Shown here piece after piece: positions 34,465 through 43,551 of a DNA stretch of 64,000 bases. Position 1 is the stretch's first letter; every line of letters begins with the position of its first letter. The position numbers were made by a program, and so were the translations under genes. Source of the DNA: Nitrobium sp046350935 (GTDB lineage Bacteria; Nitrospirota; Thermodesulfovibrionia; Thermodesulfovibrionales; Dissulfurispiraceae); NCBI GenBank assembly GCA_046350935.1, contig JAXLZK010000012.1, positions 22,092-86,091 of the forward strand. Direction: 5' to 3'. The notes below the pieces were generated by a model, which was given only the letters and a program-made list of their open reading frames with translations, ran no database searches and had not been told where the DNA came from.

Positions 34465-35060
34465 GCATCACGGGGCGTGAGGATGCGTACACCATTCACT
34501 AAGGAGGAAGAGATGGCAAAGAGTTCGGCAGCAGCGACTTCGATCAACGATGTAAACCTGGAGGCGTTCAACGCCACGGTAGAGGCGGTCAAGAAGGACC
34601 CGAAGAACGGCGCCACCGCCTGGGCCGTCAAGACCAAGTGGAAGGGCGGCTTCAAGACCGAGGCGAAGCTCAGGGGCTTTTCGATCAGCTTTGACGAGCC
34701 CGAGCCGGTGGGCGGCTCCGACACCACGGTGAGCCCGCACGAGACGGTGCTGGCCTGCTATGGGGCCTGTCTTACGGTGGGGCTTTCCCTGAATTCCGCT
34801 CTGAAGGGCATCAAGCTCAAGAGCGTCGAGGTGGAGCTGGAGGGGCATATCGACCTGCCCGGCTTCCTCGGGCTGGCAGGCGTAGAGGGACTGAAGGACC
34901 TGCCCGGCTACCATACCGTGATCGCCACGGTAAAGATCAAGAGCGATGCAAAGAAAGAGGAGATCGAAAAGATATTCGACAGAGTCGTCAAATACTCGCC
35001 CGTGGGCCTTACCCTCTCCAGGCCCGTGGACGTCAAAACACGCCTCGAATACTCCAAGTA
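34465..35060 (+). repeat. 596-bp direct duplication, copy 2 (with 22194-22789)
   Basis: This block is apparently identical to 22194-22789, including 48 bases of leader. No target-site duplication or mobile gene was seen at its borders. Confidence 0.9.
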
Positions 35061-35061
35061 A
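34513..35061 (+). CDS. OsmC-family protein, copy 2
   Basis: This 182-aa protein is identical to the product of 22242-22790 (same Cys helix SPHETVLACYGACL and Ser in place of the second Cys). Here it follows the DsrE gene under the same type of sigma-54 promoter, so it forms a two-gene module. Only the stop codon (TAA instead of TAG) and the flanks differ. Recent duplication, gene conversion or an assembly collapse could explain the identity. Confidence 0.88.
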   Translation: MAKSSAAATSINDVNLEAFNATVEAVKKDPKNGATAWAVKTKWKGGFKTEAKLRGFSISFDEPEPVGGSDTTVSPHETVLACYGACLTVGLSLNSALKGIKLKSVEVELEGHIDLPGFLGLAGVEGLKDLPGYHTVIATVKIKSDAKKEEIEKIFDRVVKYSPVGLTLSRPVDVKTRLEYSK

Positions 35062-35536
35062 GGCCTGATCACCGCCGGGCGACCGGCCTCGGGTGAAGAA
35101 AAAGGGGCGGAAAGGGGCAAAAAGGACCTCCCCGTATGCATGGCAGGGCGGGGTCCTGCCCCGCACCCCTTCTCAGGCCTCCTCGCCGGCCTTTATCAGG
35201 ACGGTTCCGGAGAGGGAGGGAAGCAGGGCTGCTTTCATGATGCCGGCTGATGCAGGTCCGGCCGTCCGGGATGGGGGGATGCCCGGCAGGCCTGCGATGG
35301 GAGTAGCTTCAAAGGAGCTGTAGTTGTTAATATTAAGGTAAAGGTTTCTTATGGGAAGATACCAGGGGTACGGTGTCGGGTCACGAGCGAATCAGTCGGG
35401 TAGCGCAGACAGAACGATCTGCTTTACAAGTCCTCCAACGCCACTGTAGCCTCACCTGCCGGCACGCAGCGGTTTCGCAGCGGTTCCATGGTGCACACAT
35501 TACAAATTGAGAATGCAAGACAAGAAAGGAGAACCC
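35062..35536 (+). other. Intergenic region between osmC2 and ddl
   Basis: About 475 bases with no convincing gene. A short GC hairpin (GCGGGG-TCCTG-CCCCGC around 35149-35166) may end the osmC2 transcript. An AT-rich patch at 35325-35360 (GTTGTTAATATTAAGG) could hold a promoter, but no clear -35/-10 or -24/-12 pair was seen. Confidence 0.4.
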
Positions 35537-36472
35537 TTGCTGGTAACGGAGAAACGGATAGGCGTCCTTATGGGCGGAACGTCAGCGGAGAGGGAAGTCT
35601 CTCTGAAAAGCGGTATGGCAGTCTACCGCGCATTGGAAAAAAAGGGGTACCGCGTCGCCTCTCTCGATGTCGATCAATCGGTCGCCCGTCTGCTGGAGAA
35701 AGAGAAGATTGAAGTAGCCTTCCTGGTCCTGCACGGGGGGCACGGCGAAAACGGCGCCATCCAGGGATTTCTCGAACTGATGGGCATCCCCTACACGGGG
35801 TCGGGCGTCCTCGCTTCGGCGCTCGCCATGGATAAGGAAGCGTCGAAAAGAATGTTTCTCGGCAACGGAGTTCCGGTGCCGTCCTTTATCGAAATACGGA
35901 AAAGCGCCCTGAAAGTCCCGTCCCTCACCTCTTCCTCCCTGGGCGCCGGGTTTGCCCTGCCCTGGGTCGTCAAGCCTTCAACCGAGGGCTCAAGCATCGG
36001 GGTGAGCATTGTCCGGGAGGAGGCAAAGTTGTCTGCGGCCCTCGATCAGGCTTTCGCGTTCGCCGATCGGGTCATGATAGAGCAGTATATAGAGGGGAAG
36101 GAGGTCCAGGTGGGCATCCTCAACGACACCGCCCTCGGGTCGGTGGAGGTGCGGCCGAAAGCTGAATTCTACAGCTACGAGGCCAAATATACGCCCGGGA
36201 TGACGGAGTATATCCTGCCGCCCGAGATAGACCCCGGACTCCTTTCCGAAACGGAACGCATCGCCCTCTCCGCGCACCGGGCACTGGGGTGCAAGGGGGC
36301 CACGAGGGTCGACCTCATTATCGGCAAGAACTCCGACCCGTATGTCCTGGAAGTGAATACGATTCCGGGGATGACGGAGACGAGCCTCCTGCCGAAGATC
36401 GCGCAGCTTTCCGGCCTCGATTTCACGTCGCTCGTTGAAGCCATTCTTCGAGACGCCATCACAAAGCCATAG
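35537..36472 (+). CDS. ddl: D-alanine--D-alanine ligase
   Basis: This ATP-grasp enzyme joins two D-Ala residues for peptidoglycan. A TTG start at 35537 (LLVTEKRIGVLMGG) is preferred because AAAGGAG lies 5 bases upstream; an ATG at 35513 is possible. About 311 aa. Conserved stretches are RIGVLMGGTSAEREVSLKSG, LVLHGGHGENGAIQG, PYTGSGVLASALAMDKEASK, LPWVVKPSTEGSSIGVS, RVDLIIG and VLEVNTIPGMTETSLLPKIA. It lies 12 bases before the molybdoenzyme gene, probably a positional rather than functional link. Confidence 0.93.
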   Translation: MLVTEKRIGVLMGGTSAEREVSLKSGMAVYRALEKKGYRVASLDVDQSVARLLEKEKIEVAFLVLHGGHGENGAIQGFLELMGIPYTGSGVLASALAMDKEASKRMFLGNGVPVPSFIEIRKSALKVPSLTSSSLGAGFALPWVVKPSTEGSSIGVSIVREEAKLSAALDQAFAFADRVMIEQYIEGKEVQVGILNDTALGSVEVRPKAEFYSYEAKYTPGMTEYILPPEIDPGLLSETERIALSAHRALGCKGATRVDLIIGKNSDPYVLEVNTIPGMTETSLLPKIAQLSGLDFTSLVEAILRDAITKP

Positions 36473-36484
36473 AGGAGACTACGC

Positions 36485-38821
36485 ATGCCACACAAGAGAG
36501 TACACGACAGCACGGAGGCCGCCAAAGGCCCGCTGAAAAAAAGGGAGAACGATATGGCATCAAAAAACAAACGCGCATTTTCCGTAGAGAATGAAAAGGT
36601 GAGGGACATCCTCGACAAGGAGCTGGCGCCGCCGTGTACCTCGATGGCCCGCACTCCGCTTCCGACCTGGACGACGCTGAACAGCGAGGTCGTCGAGGGC
36701 GTCAAGGCGATCAAGACCGCCTGCAGCCACAACTGTTACGACACCTGCGGCGTCATCGCCTATGTGAAGGGGGGAAAGCTGCTCAAGGTCGAAGGAGACC
36801 CCGACCATCCCGTCACCCGCGGGACCCTCTGCGTCAAGACATACACCTATCCGCGCCGCGTCCACAGCGACGAACGCATCAAGTATCCGATGATGAGGAC
36901 CGGACAGCGCGGCGAGGGTAAGTTCAAGCGGATCACCTGGGACGAGGCCTTTGACCATATCTGCAAGAAGCTGACCGCGGTCCGCGAGAAATACGGTTCC
37001 GAAGCCCTGGTGGAGTACCTCTACAGCGGCAACCGCGAGTTCCTCGGGAAGAACATTTCCGGGCGTTTTCTGAACCTTTTCGGCGCATCGAAACTGGTAG
37101 GAAGCTTCTGACTACTCTCAGGGTTGTCGGGGGCAACCGCAAGCTTTGGCCGCAACATCTCGATGCAGACCGTCGAGCTCTGGACGAAATACACCGACTT
37201 CATGATCATCTGGGGATGCAACTACTCGGCTGCCGGGGTGCATCACCTCAGGTATATCCTCGAGGCGAAGGAACGGGGGGTTCCCATGGTGGTCGTCGAT
37301 CCCTATGTGACCGCCGTCGCCTCGAAGGCCGACATCCATCTCCAACTGAGACCCGGCACCGATCCCGCGCTGGCGCTCGGAATGACCAACTATATCATCA
37401 ATCATAACCTCCATGACAGGGGGTTCATCGAACGCTATACTTACGGGTTCGAGGAACTGCGGGAAGCAGTGAAAGAGTGGACGCTGGAGCGTACCGCAGC
37501 CGTCACCGGCGTTCCCGCCGAAAAAATCGCCCGTGTTGCGGAGATGTACGCCCGGAACCACTCCACGATCGAGTGCGGGTACGGCCATCAGCGCTACACC
37601 AACGGCCACCAGGCGCAGCGCGCCATCAGCTGCCTGGCGGCGGTGGCGGGCAAGGTCGGCAAGCTCGGGGCGCACTGCAACTTCATGGAGGTGGGGGCCG
37701 CGTATACGGGCTTCCTCAACTCAGCGAAGCTGCAGAACCCTCCCGGGGCGGACATCAAGAAGACGAGGCTCATCAGCATCAGCCACTTCGGCCCCGCCCT
37801 GCGCGCCGCCTCCGCACCCCCCATCAAGGCGGTCATCAGCTGGCGCGGCGCCATGATCACCCAGCAGCCCGACGTGAACGGCATGCTCGATGCAGTCAAA
37901 AACCTGGACCTCTATGTCTGCCTTGAGCAGATCATGACCGACGACGCGCGCTGGGCCGACATCGTCCTGCCGGCCTGCACGATGTACGAACAGTGGGGCA
38001 TCCATCCGAGCTATCGTCATCAATACCTGCAGATCCAGAAGCCGGTCGTCGAGCCGCAGTACGAAAGCATGCCCGACATCGATTTCTGGTGCGAGCTGGG
38101 CCGCCGGATGGGCTTCAAGAAATATTTCCCGAAAGAGAAGACCGGCCTCGACTGGATCAAGGAGTTCGTTCCCAAGGACTTCGACATCTCCCAGGCGATC
38201 CATCCCAAGGGCCCGGTGCGGCTGCCGGAGCAGTTCTGTCCGCCCGTACCCCACTGCACCGGGGAATACAAGACCCCCTCGGGGAAAATCGAGCTCTACT
38301 CCCTGATGTACGAGGAACGCGGCAAGAAGTTCCCGGGAGAGTGGAGCCCCGTTCCTGTCTATTACCCGCCGGTGGAAAGCGCACCGGGAGACCCCAAGAG
38401 GGCGAAGAAATACCCCTTGCACCTGACTTCCCAGCATCCGCCCTACCGGACGCACTCCCAGTTCTCCACCGTCCCTTATATCTATGAGATCGACGGCCCC
38501 CCCTGGGTGGGGATGAACCCCGCGGACGCCGAAGAACGCGGAATAAAAGAGGGGGACACCGTACGGGTGTTCAATAACCGCGGCGAGGCCCGCTGTGTCG
38601 CGCACGTCAACAACATGACCCTGAAAGGGGTGATCGAGCTCGATAGCGGGTACTTCGTATACACCGGGGCCAACGCCAACACGCTCATGAGCCCCCGTGC
38701 GGCAGGACCGCGGGATGTCGGGGAAGGCATCATGCACGAATACGACTTCCAGCTTGACGGCCATACCATTCCCTACAACGACTGCCTTGTAGAAATCGAA
38801 AAAATCGAGAGGAGGAAGTAG
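36485..38821 (+). CDS. Selenocysteine-containing molybdopterin oxidoreductase (in-frame TGA at 37109-37111)
   Basis: One frame of 778 residues is interrupted only by TGA at codon 209. The N-terminal Fe-S domain binds a [4Fe-4S] cluster with Cys80, 84, 88 and 116 (TACSHNCYDTCGVI, GTLCVKTYTYP). Text before and after the TGA is continuous DMSO-reductase-family sequence: FLNLFGASKLVGSF-U-LLSGLSGATASFGRN, then FMIIWGCNYSAAGVHHLRYI, DPYVTAVASKADIHLQLRPG and TPSGKIELYSLMYEE. Residue 209 falls where relatives carry the Cys, Sec or Ser that ligates Mo or W. A hairpin resembling a bacterial SECIS begins 10 bases after the TGA. Next come two ferredoxin subunits and an FAD protein. Substrate unknown; formate, sulfur compounds or acetylene-type chemistry are all possible for the family. 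Confidence 0.85.
37122..37138 (+). promoter_or_regulatory. SECIS-like hairpin downstream of the in-frame TGA
   Basis: GGTTGT-CGGGG-GCAACC folds into a 6-bp stem (one G-U pair) with a 5-base loop whose second base is G. It starts 10 bases after the TGA. The fdhF SECIS of Escherichia coli has the same 17-base length and also begins GGUUG, 11 bases after UGA. The bulged U of the E. coli element is not obvious here. Confidence 0.6.
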
Positions 38822-38822
38822 G

Positions 38823-39335
38823 ATGGCGGGAGAAAGAGTCCTCTATTTCGATACGGAGCGGTGTGTGGGGTGCCATGCCTGCGAAACGGCATGCAAGATC
38901 GAAAACGGCATCAGCCCCGGCCCCAAGTGGATCGAGGTGGTCCAGCAGGTCGTCCCCCGCGAGGACGACGGCTGGACCATAAAGTTCATGCCCCTCAACT
39001 GCAGGCACTGCACCAACGCCGGGTGTGTCACCGCCTGCCCGACGGGGGCGGTCGCCAAGCGGCCGGACGGGGTGGTGCTGGTCAACCGCGCGCTCTGCAT
39101 CGGGTGCGGCGAATGCCTGCAGGAATGCCCCTTCGGCGCCCCCCAGTTCGGGCCGGGTGGCCTGATGGAGAAGTGCACCCTCTGTTCCCACCGGCCGGCG
39201 GGGTCGCCCACCGCCTGCGAGCAGCTCTGTCCGGTGGGAGCGATCCGGAGCGGCACGCCGCATGAAGTATCGCTGCACAAGCGCAGCAGGTACCTGATCA
39301 CGGCGATCGCCCTTCCGGCGTCTCAAGAACGATGA
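38823..39335 (+). CDS. Four-cluster ferredoxin-type electron-transfer subunit
   Basis: This 170-aa protein resembles DmsB/PsrB-like subunits. Cys motifs: CVGCHACETACK (residues about 14-25), CRHCTNAGCVTACP, CIGCGECLQECP and CTLC...CEQLCP, enough for four [4Fe-4S] clusters. It starts 1 base after the molybdoenzyme stop and should take electrons to or from it. No membrane anchor subunit follows, so the complex is probably soluble or uses the FAD protein as next partner. The stop overlaps the start of the FAD gene (ATGA). Confidence 0.88.
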   Translation: MAGERVLYFDTERCVGCHACETACKIENGISPGPKWIEVVQQVVPREDDGWTIKFMPLNCRHCTNAGCVTACPTGAVAKRPDGVVLVNRALCIGCGECLQECPFGAPQFGPGGLMEKCTLCSHRPAGSPTACEQLCPVGAIRSGTPHEVSLHKRSRYLITAIALPASQER

Positions 39336-40624
39336 AAACCGCAAAGAAGAAGGAACAGATACTCATCCTGGGCGCCGGGGCCGCTGGCCTCAGCGCCGCG
39401 GATGCGATCCGGACGGCGAGCCCCGACACCCCGATCACGGTGGTCTCCGGGGAGAAGGGGCGCCCCTATGCGCGGATGGCGCTTCCGTACTACATTTCGG
39501 GGAAGATCCCCCTGGAGGGCATCATGACCCGGGAGGAGAAGGAGCTTTCCCGGCAGGGGATCACCTATATTGCAGGAGATCCTGCCGCCGGGATCGAGAT
39601 CGACCGGCGGAGGGTAGTCCTTGCGAGCAACCGGAAGCTGCCCTTCGACAAGCTGCTGATCGCCACCGGTTCGGTCCCCGAATACCCGGAGATGCTGGCG
39701 GGGACGGAAGCGCCGGGCGTCTGCCATCTCTGGACGCTGAAAGACGCCCAGCACATCAAGCGTCTTGCCCACGACGGGAGCTCCGTCGCCGTATGGGGGG
39801 CCGGGTTCGTCTCCTTCATGGCCGCCAAGGCGCTCGCAGGGCACGGCAGGAAGGTCCATCTCATCTGCCGGGCCGACCGCATCCTCAGGCGGGTGCTGGA
39901 CGAAGAGGCGGCGGAACTGGTGGACCAGACGCTGTTCGAGAAGGACGTCCTCTGCCTGAAAAATACGAATGTCGATAAGGTGGAAATCGAGAAAGGGGGC
40001 AAGAAGCGCGTCGTCCTGAGCGACGGCAGCGAGCTGATCGTCGATCTCTTCATCATCGCGCTCGGCACGAAGCCGAATATCTCCTTCCTCAAAGGGACCT
40101 CCCTCGCGGGGAAAAAGGGAATCGAGGTGGACGAATACCTCGAGACCCGCGTTCCCGGCATTTACGCTGCAGGCGACGTTGCGGTGGTGTCGGACTGCGT
40201 GACCGGCGAGCGCATCACGCCGGCATTATGGAGCACCGCCGTCATGGAGGGCCGCGGTGCCGGCATCAATATGGCCGGCGCCCGCCGCCGCTGCGATCTC
40301 GCCCTGCTGATGAACGTCGTGGATTTCGGCGGGTACAGCGCCATCTCGATCGGCCACCCCCTGACGAAAGACGCGGAGGCGGAGGTCTTCCAGTTCACCA
40401 GCGAGGCGGACCGCTCCTATCGCCGCTTCGTATTCAAGGAGAACCGCCTCATCGGTGCAATCGTCGTCGGCAAGTGTTTCGATGCCGGCTATTTCCCCAT
40501 GCTCATCCGGCGCAGGGTCGAGCTGACCCGGGACCAGAAGGATGCGCTGCTCCGCCAGCCCTGGGATATGGCGTCACTTCTTATGAGCCTGCCTTCCCTG
40601 ATGCAGGCAAAGGACCTTGTATGA
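39332..40624 (+). CDS. FAD/NAD(P)-dependent pyridine nucleotide-disulfide family oxidoreductase
   Basis: This 430-aa flavoprotein has the FAD-binding motif ILGAGAAGLSAADAI near the N-terminus, the middle NAD(P) site VAVWGAGFVSFMAAKALAGH, LLIATGSVPEYPE, and the second FAD motif GIYAAGDVAVVSD. The layout matches NADH oxidase or nitrite reductase-type (NirB N-terminal) enzymes. It probably links the NAD(P)H pool with the ferredoxin subunits of the molybdoenzyme. It overlaps its neighbours on both sides by 4 bases, so the four redox genes form a tight operon. Confidence 0.88.
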   Translation: MKTAKKKEQILILGAGAAGLSAADAIRTASPDTPITVVSGEKGRPYARMALPYYISGKIPLEGIMTREEKELSRQGITYIAGDPAAGIEIDRRRVVLASNRKLPFDKLLIATGSVPEYPEMLAGTEAPGVCHLWTLKDAQHIKRLAHDGSSVAVWGAGFVSFMAAKALAGHGRKVHLICRADRILRRVLDEEAAELVDQTLFEKDVLCLKNTNVDKVEIEKGGKKRVVLSDGSELIVDLFIIALGTKPNISFLKGTSLAGKKGIEVDEYLETRVPGIYAAGDVAVVSDCVTGERITPALWSTAVMEGRGAGINMAGARRRCDLALLMNVVDFGGYSAISIGHPLTKDAEAEVFQFTSEADRSYRRFVFKENRLIGAIVVGKCFDAGYFPMLIRRRVELTRDQKDALLRQPWDMASLLMSLPSLMQAKDLV

Positions 40625-41130
40625 TCTCTTTCAATGAGAAACGGTGTGTAGGATGCTATGCCTGCCAGGTCGTCTGCAAAATGGAGAAAGGCTTCCCGGT
40701 CGGCGTGTTCGGTATCACAGTGCATAAGGGAGAAGAGGTCGACGAGAACGGGGCGTTTCGCCCTGTTTTCCGCACCTCGCTCTGCCGCCACTGCACCGAG
40801 GCGCAATGCGTCAGGGTCTGTCCGGTCAGGGCGATTACCCGGGACCAGTACGGGATGGTGGTCGGCGCTCCTGAAAAATGCATCGGGTGCAGGCTCTGTC
40901 TGCTGGTCTGCCCCCGCTCCGTGCCGGACTTCTCCGGTGCGCAGCAGGTCTCCAAATGCAACGGATGCGTCGAGCGTCTGGAGGTGGGCCTGCAGCCAAG
41001 ATGCGTCGCAAGCTGCCCGACCGGGGCACTGGAATCGGTCACCCGCCAGGGGCTCTCCGAACAGAAGCGCAGGGGGTACCTTGAAAAGAGGTGGGAGCGC
41101 AGGCAGGGCTCCGGATCCCCCTCCCGGTAG
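40621..41130 (+). CDS. Second ferredoxin-type electron-transfer subunit
   Basis: This 169-aa protein has four [4Fe-4S] motifs: CVGCYACQVVCK, CRHCTEAQCVRVCP, CIGCRLCLLVCP and CNGCVERL...CVASCP. It is paralogous to the product of 38823-39335. The ATG at 40621 overlaps the FAD-gene stop. Having two such subunits around the flavoprotein suggests a branched electron path, possibly electron bifurcation or confurcation, but that is inference. Confidence 0.87.
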   Translation: MISFNEKRCVGCYACQVVCKMEKGFPVGVFGITVHKGEEVDENGAFRPVFRTSLCRHCTEAQCVRVCPVRAITRDQYGMVVGAPEKCIGCRLCLLVCPRSVPDFSGAQQVSKCNGCVERLEVGLQPRCVASCPTGALESVTRQGLSEQKRRGYLEKRWERRQGSGSPSR

Positions 41131-41259
41131 CTGCGCATACGCACCCGCACGGCGGCCCGGCCGCGCGGCATGCCGGTGCAGCGGGGGAGAAGCCCCTTTT
41201 CCTGACGGGGGACATGCCCGTGAGGAGACCCATGGGGAGCCCGTAGGGAGGATGCTACG

Positions 41260-42300
41260 ATGATCGAGGTCAATCTCAGGGAAGCCCGGGAAATTGCCGA
41301 GATGTGCATAGAGAACAGGCAGTCCGTCATTCTCATGGGCACTCCGGGGATAGGGAAGACGGCGGTGTTGAAAGATATCGCCTGCCGCAAGCGGATCGGG
41401 ATCCTCGTGTTCGACGTTCCGAGCCTCGACCCCACGGATGTCAGGGGGGTGCTCATTCCCGACAAGGAAGGGAAGTCCTTCTTTACGAAATCGGCGCTCC
41501 TGCCCGACGTTGCGCGGGACGGAAGCGCCGGTCTGATTATTTTCGACGAACTGACCTCCGGGCTCCCGATGGTCCAGGTCGCCCTCCACGCCACCATGAA
41601 TCCCGAAGACAGGAGGCTCGGTTCGGACAGGCTGCCGGACGGATGGATTCCCGCAGCGACCGGCAACTATGCGTCGGACAGCGCCGGCGCCCACATGCTC
41701 CTTTCCGCGCTCTCGGACAGGCTCCTGATACTCAACATCGTTTCCGACTTTCAGATATGGAAAGAGGATTACGCACTGCCGAACGGCCTCCATCCCGCCG
41801 TTATCGGGTTCCTGAACTTCAGGCCGGACCTGTTCGACACCTTTGCGCAGCGGAACAGAGGCGAGAGGGGCAAGTCGTTCGCCTCCGCCAGGACCCATAC
41901 GATGGTAGCGAAGATCCTCTCCTATGCGGACAGGAATCCGATGGGAAGGAGGGCGCTCATGGCGGCCGTCGCCGGGTATGTGGGCGACGGAGTGGCCTCC
42001 GAGTATATGGCTTTCAAGGAAATCCACGACGCGCTGCCCGATGTGGCGGAGATCATCGACAACGGGAAGGACATCGTCCCCGCGGAGCCTTCGGTGCTCT
42101 ATGCGCTCTGCGCCACGATCCCCTTCTACCTGAAGCAGTCCGCTCTCGGACTCCAGGAAGCCGTCGACCGGATGCTGGTTTTTTCGACGAAGATGGATGC
42201 GGAATTCGGAGGGCTCCTGATACGGGACGCCGCGGCCATGTACCGGAAGGAGATGCTGAAGAGCAGGCACTGGACCTCCACGGCGCAGCGGTACTTCTAG
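41260..42300 (+). CDS. MoxR-like AAA+ ATPase (second pair)
   Basis: This 346-aa protein has Walker A LMGTPGIGKTAVLKDI near residue 26, Walker B LIIFDELTSG, sensor 1 AATGNYASD and arginine-finger region LLSALSDRLLIL. It lies 129 bases after the second ferredoxin gene and 51 bases before a VWA protein. MoxR-VWA pairs mature metalloenzymes; CoxD/CoxE, which act on the Mo-containing CO dehydrogenase, are the closest functional precedent. Its natural client here is the molybdoenzyme complex upstream. Confidence 0.83.
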   Translation: MIEVNLREAREIAEMCIENRQSVILMGTPGIGKTAVLKDIACRKRIGILVFDVPSLDPTDVRGVLIPDKEGKSFFTKSALLPDVARDGSAGLIIFDELTSGLPMVQVALHATMNPEDRRLGSDRLPDGWIPAATGNYASDSAGAHMLLSALSDRLLILNIVSDFQIWKEDYALPNGLHPAVIGFLNFRPDLFDTFAQRNRGERGKSFASARTHTMVAKILSYADRNPMGRRALMAAVAGYVGDGVASEYMAFKEIHDALPDVAEIIDNGKDIVPAEPSVLYALCATIPFYLKQSALGLQEAVDRMLVFSTKMDAEFGGLLIRDAAAMYRKEMLKSRHWTSTAQRYF

Positions 42301-42351
42301 CGATTTCCGGCAGCCGGCCCCGGCGCAAAGCTCGACCGGGAGGGTAACTCC

Positions 42352-43551
42352 ATGGATACGACCCATAGATACGATAGCAGGGAGCGCATTTCAAAAGCGA
42401 GGCTTGAGTTTCTTTTCAAGCACCCTTTTCTCGGGGACCTGAGTCTGCGACTCAAGGTCCTCGCGAGCGACAAGACGAAGACGATCGCCACGGATGCGCG
42501 CCATCTCTTTTTCAATCCCGAATTCGTTCAAGGGCTTCGGGACGCCCACGTGCAGGGGGTGGTCGCCCACGAGATCGGCCATTGCCTCTTCCGGCATGCG
42601 GGGCTGTTCGGCCTCGCGACCCTGCAGAAGCTGAACGTCACGGACCAGAAAGGGCGCATCATCGATCCCGCAAAGCACCGCATCTGGATGACCGCATGCG
42701 AATACATGGCAAACCACTTCGTCATCGATATCTGCAGGCTCGACCTCCCTGCTCCCTACTGCTACGAGAAAAAATACGGCGACGGGACCTGGACGACCGA
42801 GGAGATCTACCGCGACCTGCTCAAGGCTGCCGAAACGAGCACCGCAGCAGCGTCGCTGGTGGACGACCATGCCCCCTGGGAGAAAGCCGGAGAGGAGAGC
42901 GGCCCCTCTCAGGACAGAGAGGGGCCGGGCGCCCTGGAGCAGGACTGGAAGGTGTGGGTGGCCCAGGCGCTGCACAACGCGAAAAGGCAGGGGCGGCTCC
43001 CCGCCGGTCTCGAACGCCTGGTCGGCGAGCTCCTCGAACCGAAGCTGAACTGGAGGCAGGTGCTGGCAGACTTTCTCGTCAGCAAGGCGAAAGACGACTA
43101 CTCGTGGCGACGCCTGAACAGGAGGCACCTCTGGCGGGAGGTCTACGCTCCGGCCCTCTACTCGGAAACGATCCGCATCGGCTTTGCCCTCGACACCTCG
43201 GGCTCGATAACCGATGCAGAGCTCCGGGAGGGCCTTTCCGAATTGCAGGGCATCTGCGGCGCTTTCCCCTCCTACACGCTCTACCTTTTCGCCTGCGATG
43301 CGGAGCTGCAGTACGCGCAGGCTGTCGAGCCCACCGATGAAATCAACATCGCCGCCCTCTGCAAAGGGGGAGGAGGGACCTCCTTCGTGCCGGTCTTCAG
43401 GAAAATCGCCGAAGAGGGCATCGTTTTGAATTGTCTTGTTTATTTTACCGACGGCTATGGTGAGTTCCCCGACACGCCGCCTGAGTACCCCGTTTTGTGG
43501 GTCATCAAAGGGCATGCGGCCGTCCCGTGGGGAAGGAGATGCACGCTGTGA
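42352..43551 (+). CDS. VWA-like protein with N-terminal metallopeptidase-like domain (DUF2201 type)
   Basis: This 399-aa protein has an N-terminal zincin-like domain with HEIGHCLFRH (HExxH form) near residue 72. The C-terminal VWA-like domain has MIDAS motif FALDTSGSITDAE, then GGGGTSFVPVFR and YFTDGYGEFPDTPPEYPVLW. Proteins of this design are usually encoded directly after a MoxR ATPase, as here. Any peptidase activity is unproven. The ribosome site GGGAGGGTAACTCC supports the start. Its stop overlaps the GTG start of the next gene. Confidence 0.82.
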   Translation: MDTTHRYDSRERISKARLEFLFKHPFLGDLSLRLKVLASDKTKTIATDARHLFFNPEFVQGLRDAHVQGVVAHEIGHCLFRHAGLFGLATLQKLNVTDQKGRIIDPAKHRIWMTACEYMANHFVIDICRLDLPAPYCYEKKYGDGTWTTEEIYRDLLKAAETSTAAASLVDDHAPWEKAGEESGPSQDREGPGALEQDWKVWVAQALHNAKRQGRLPAGLERLVGELLEPKLNWRQVLADFLVSKAKDDYSWRRLNRRHLWREVYAPALYSETIRIGFALDTSGSITDAELREGLSELQGICGAFPSYTLYLFACDAELQYAQAVEPTDEINIAALCKGGGGTSFVPVFRKIAEEGIVLNCLVYFTDGYGEFPDTPPEYPVLWVIKGHAAVPWGRRCTL

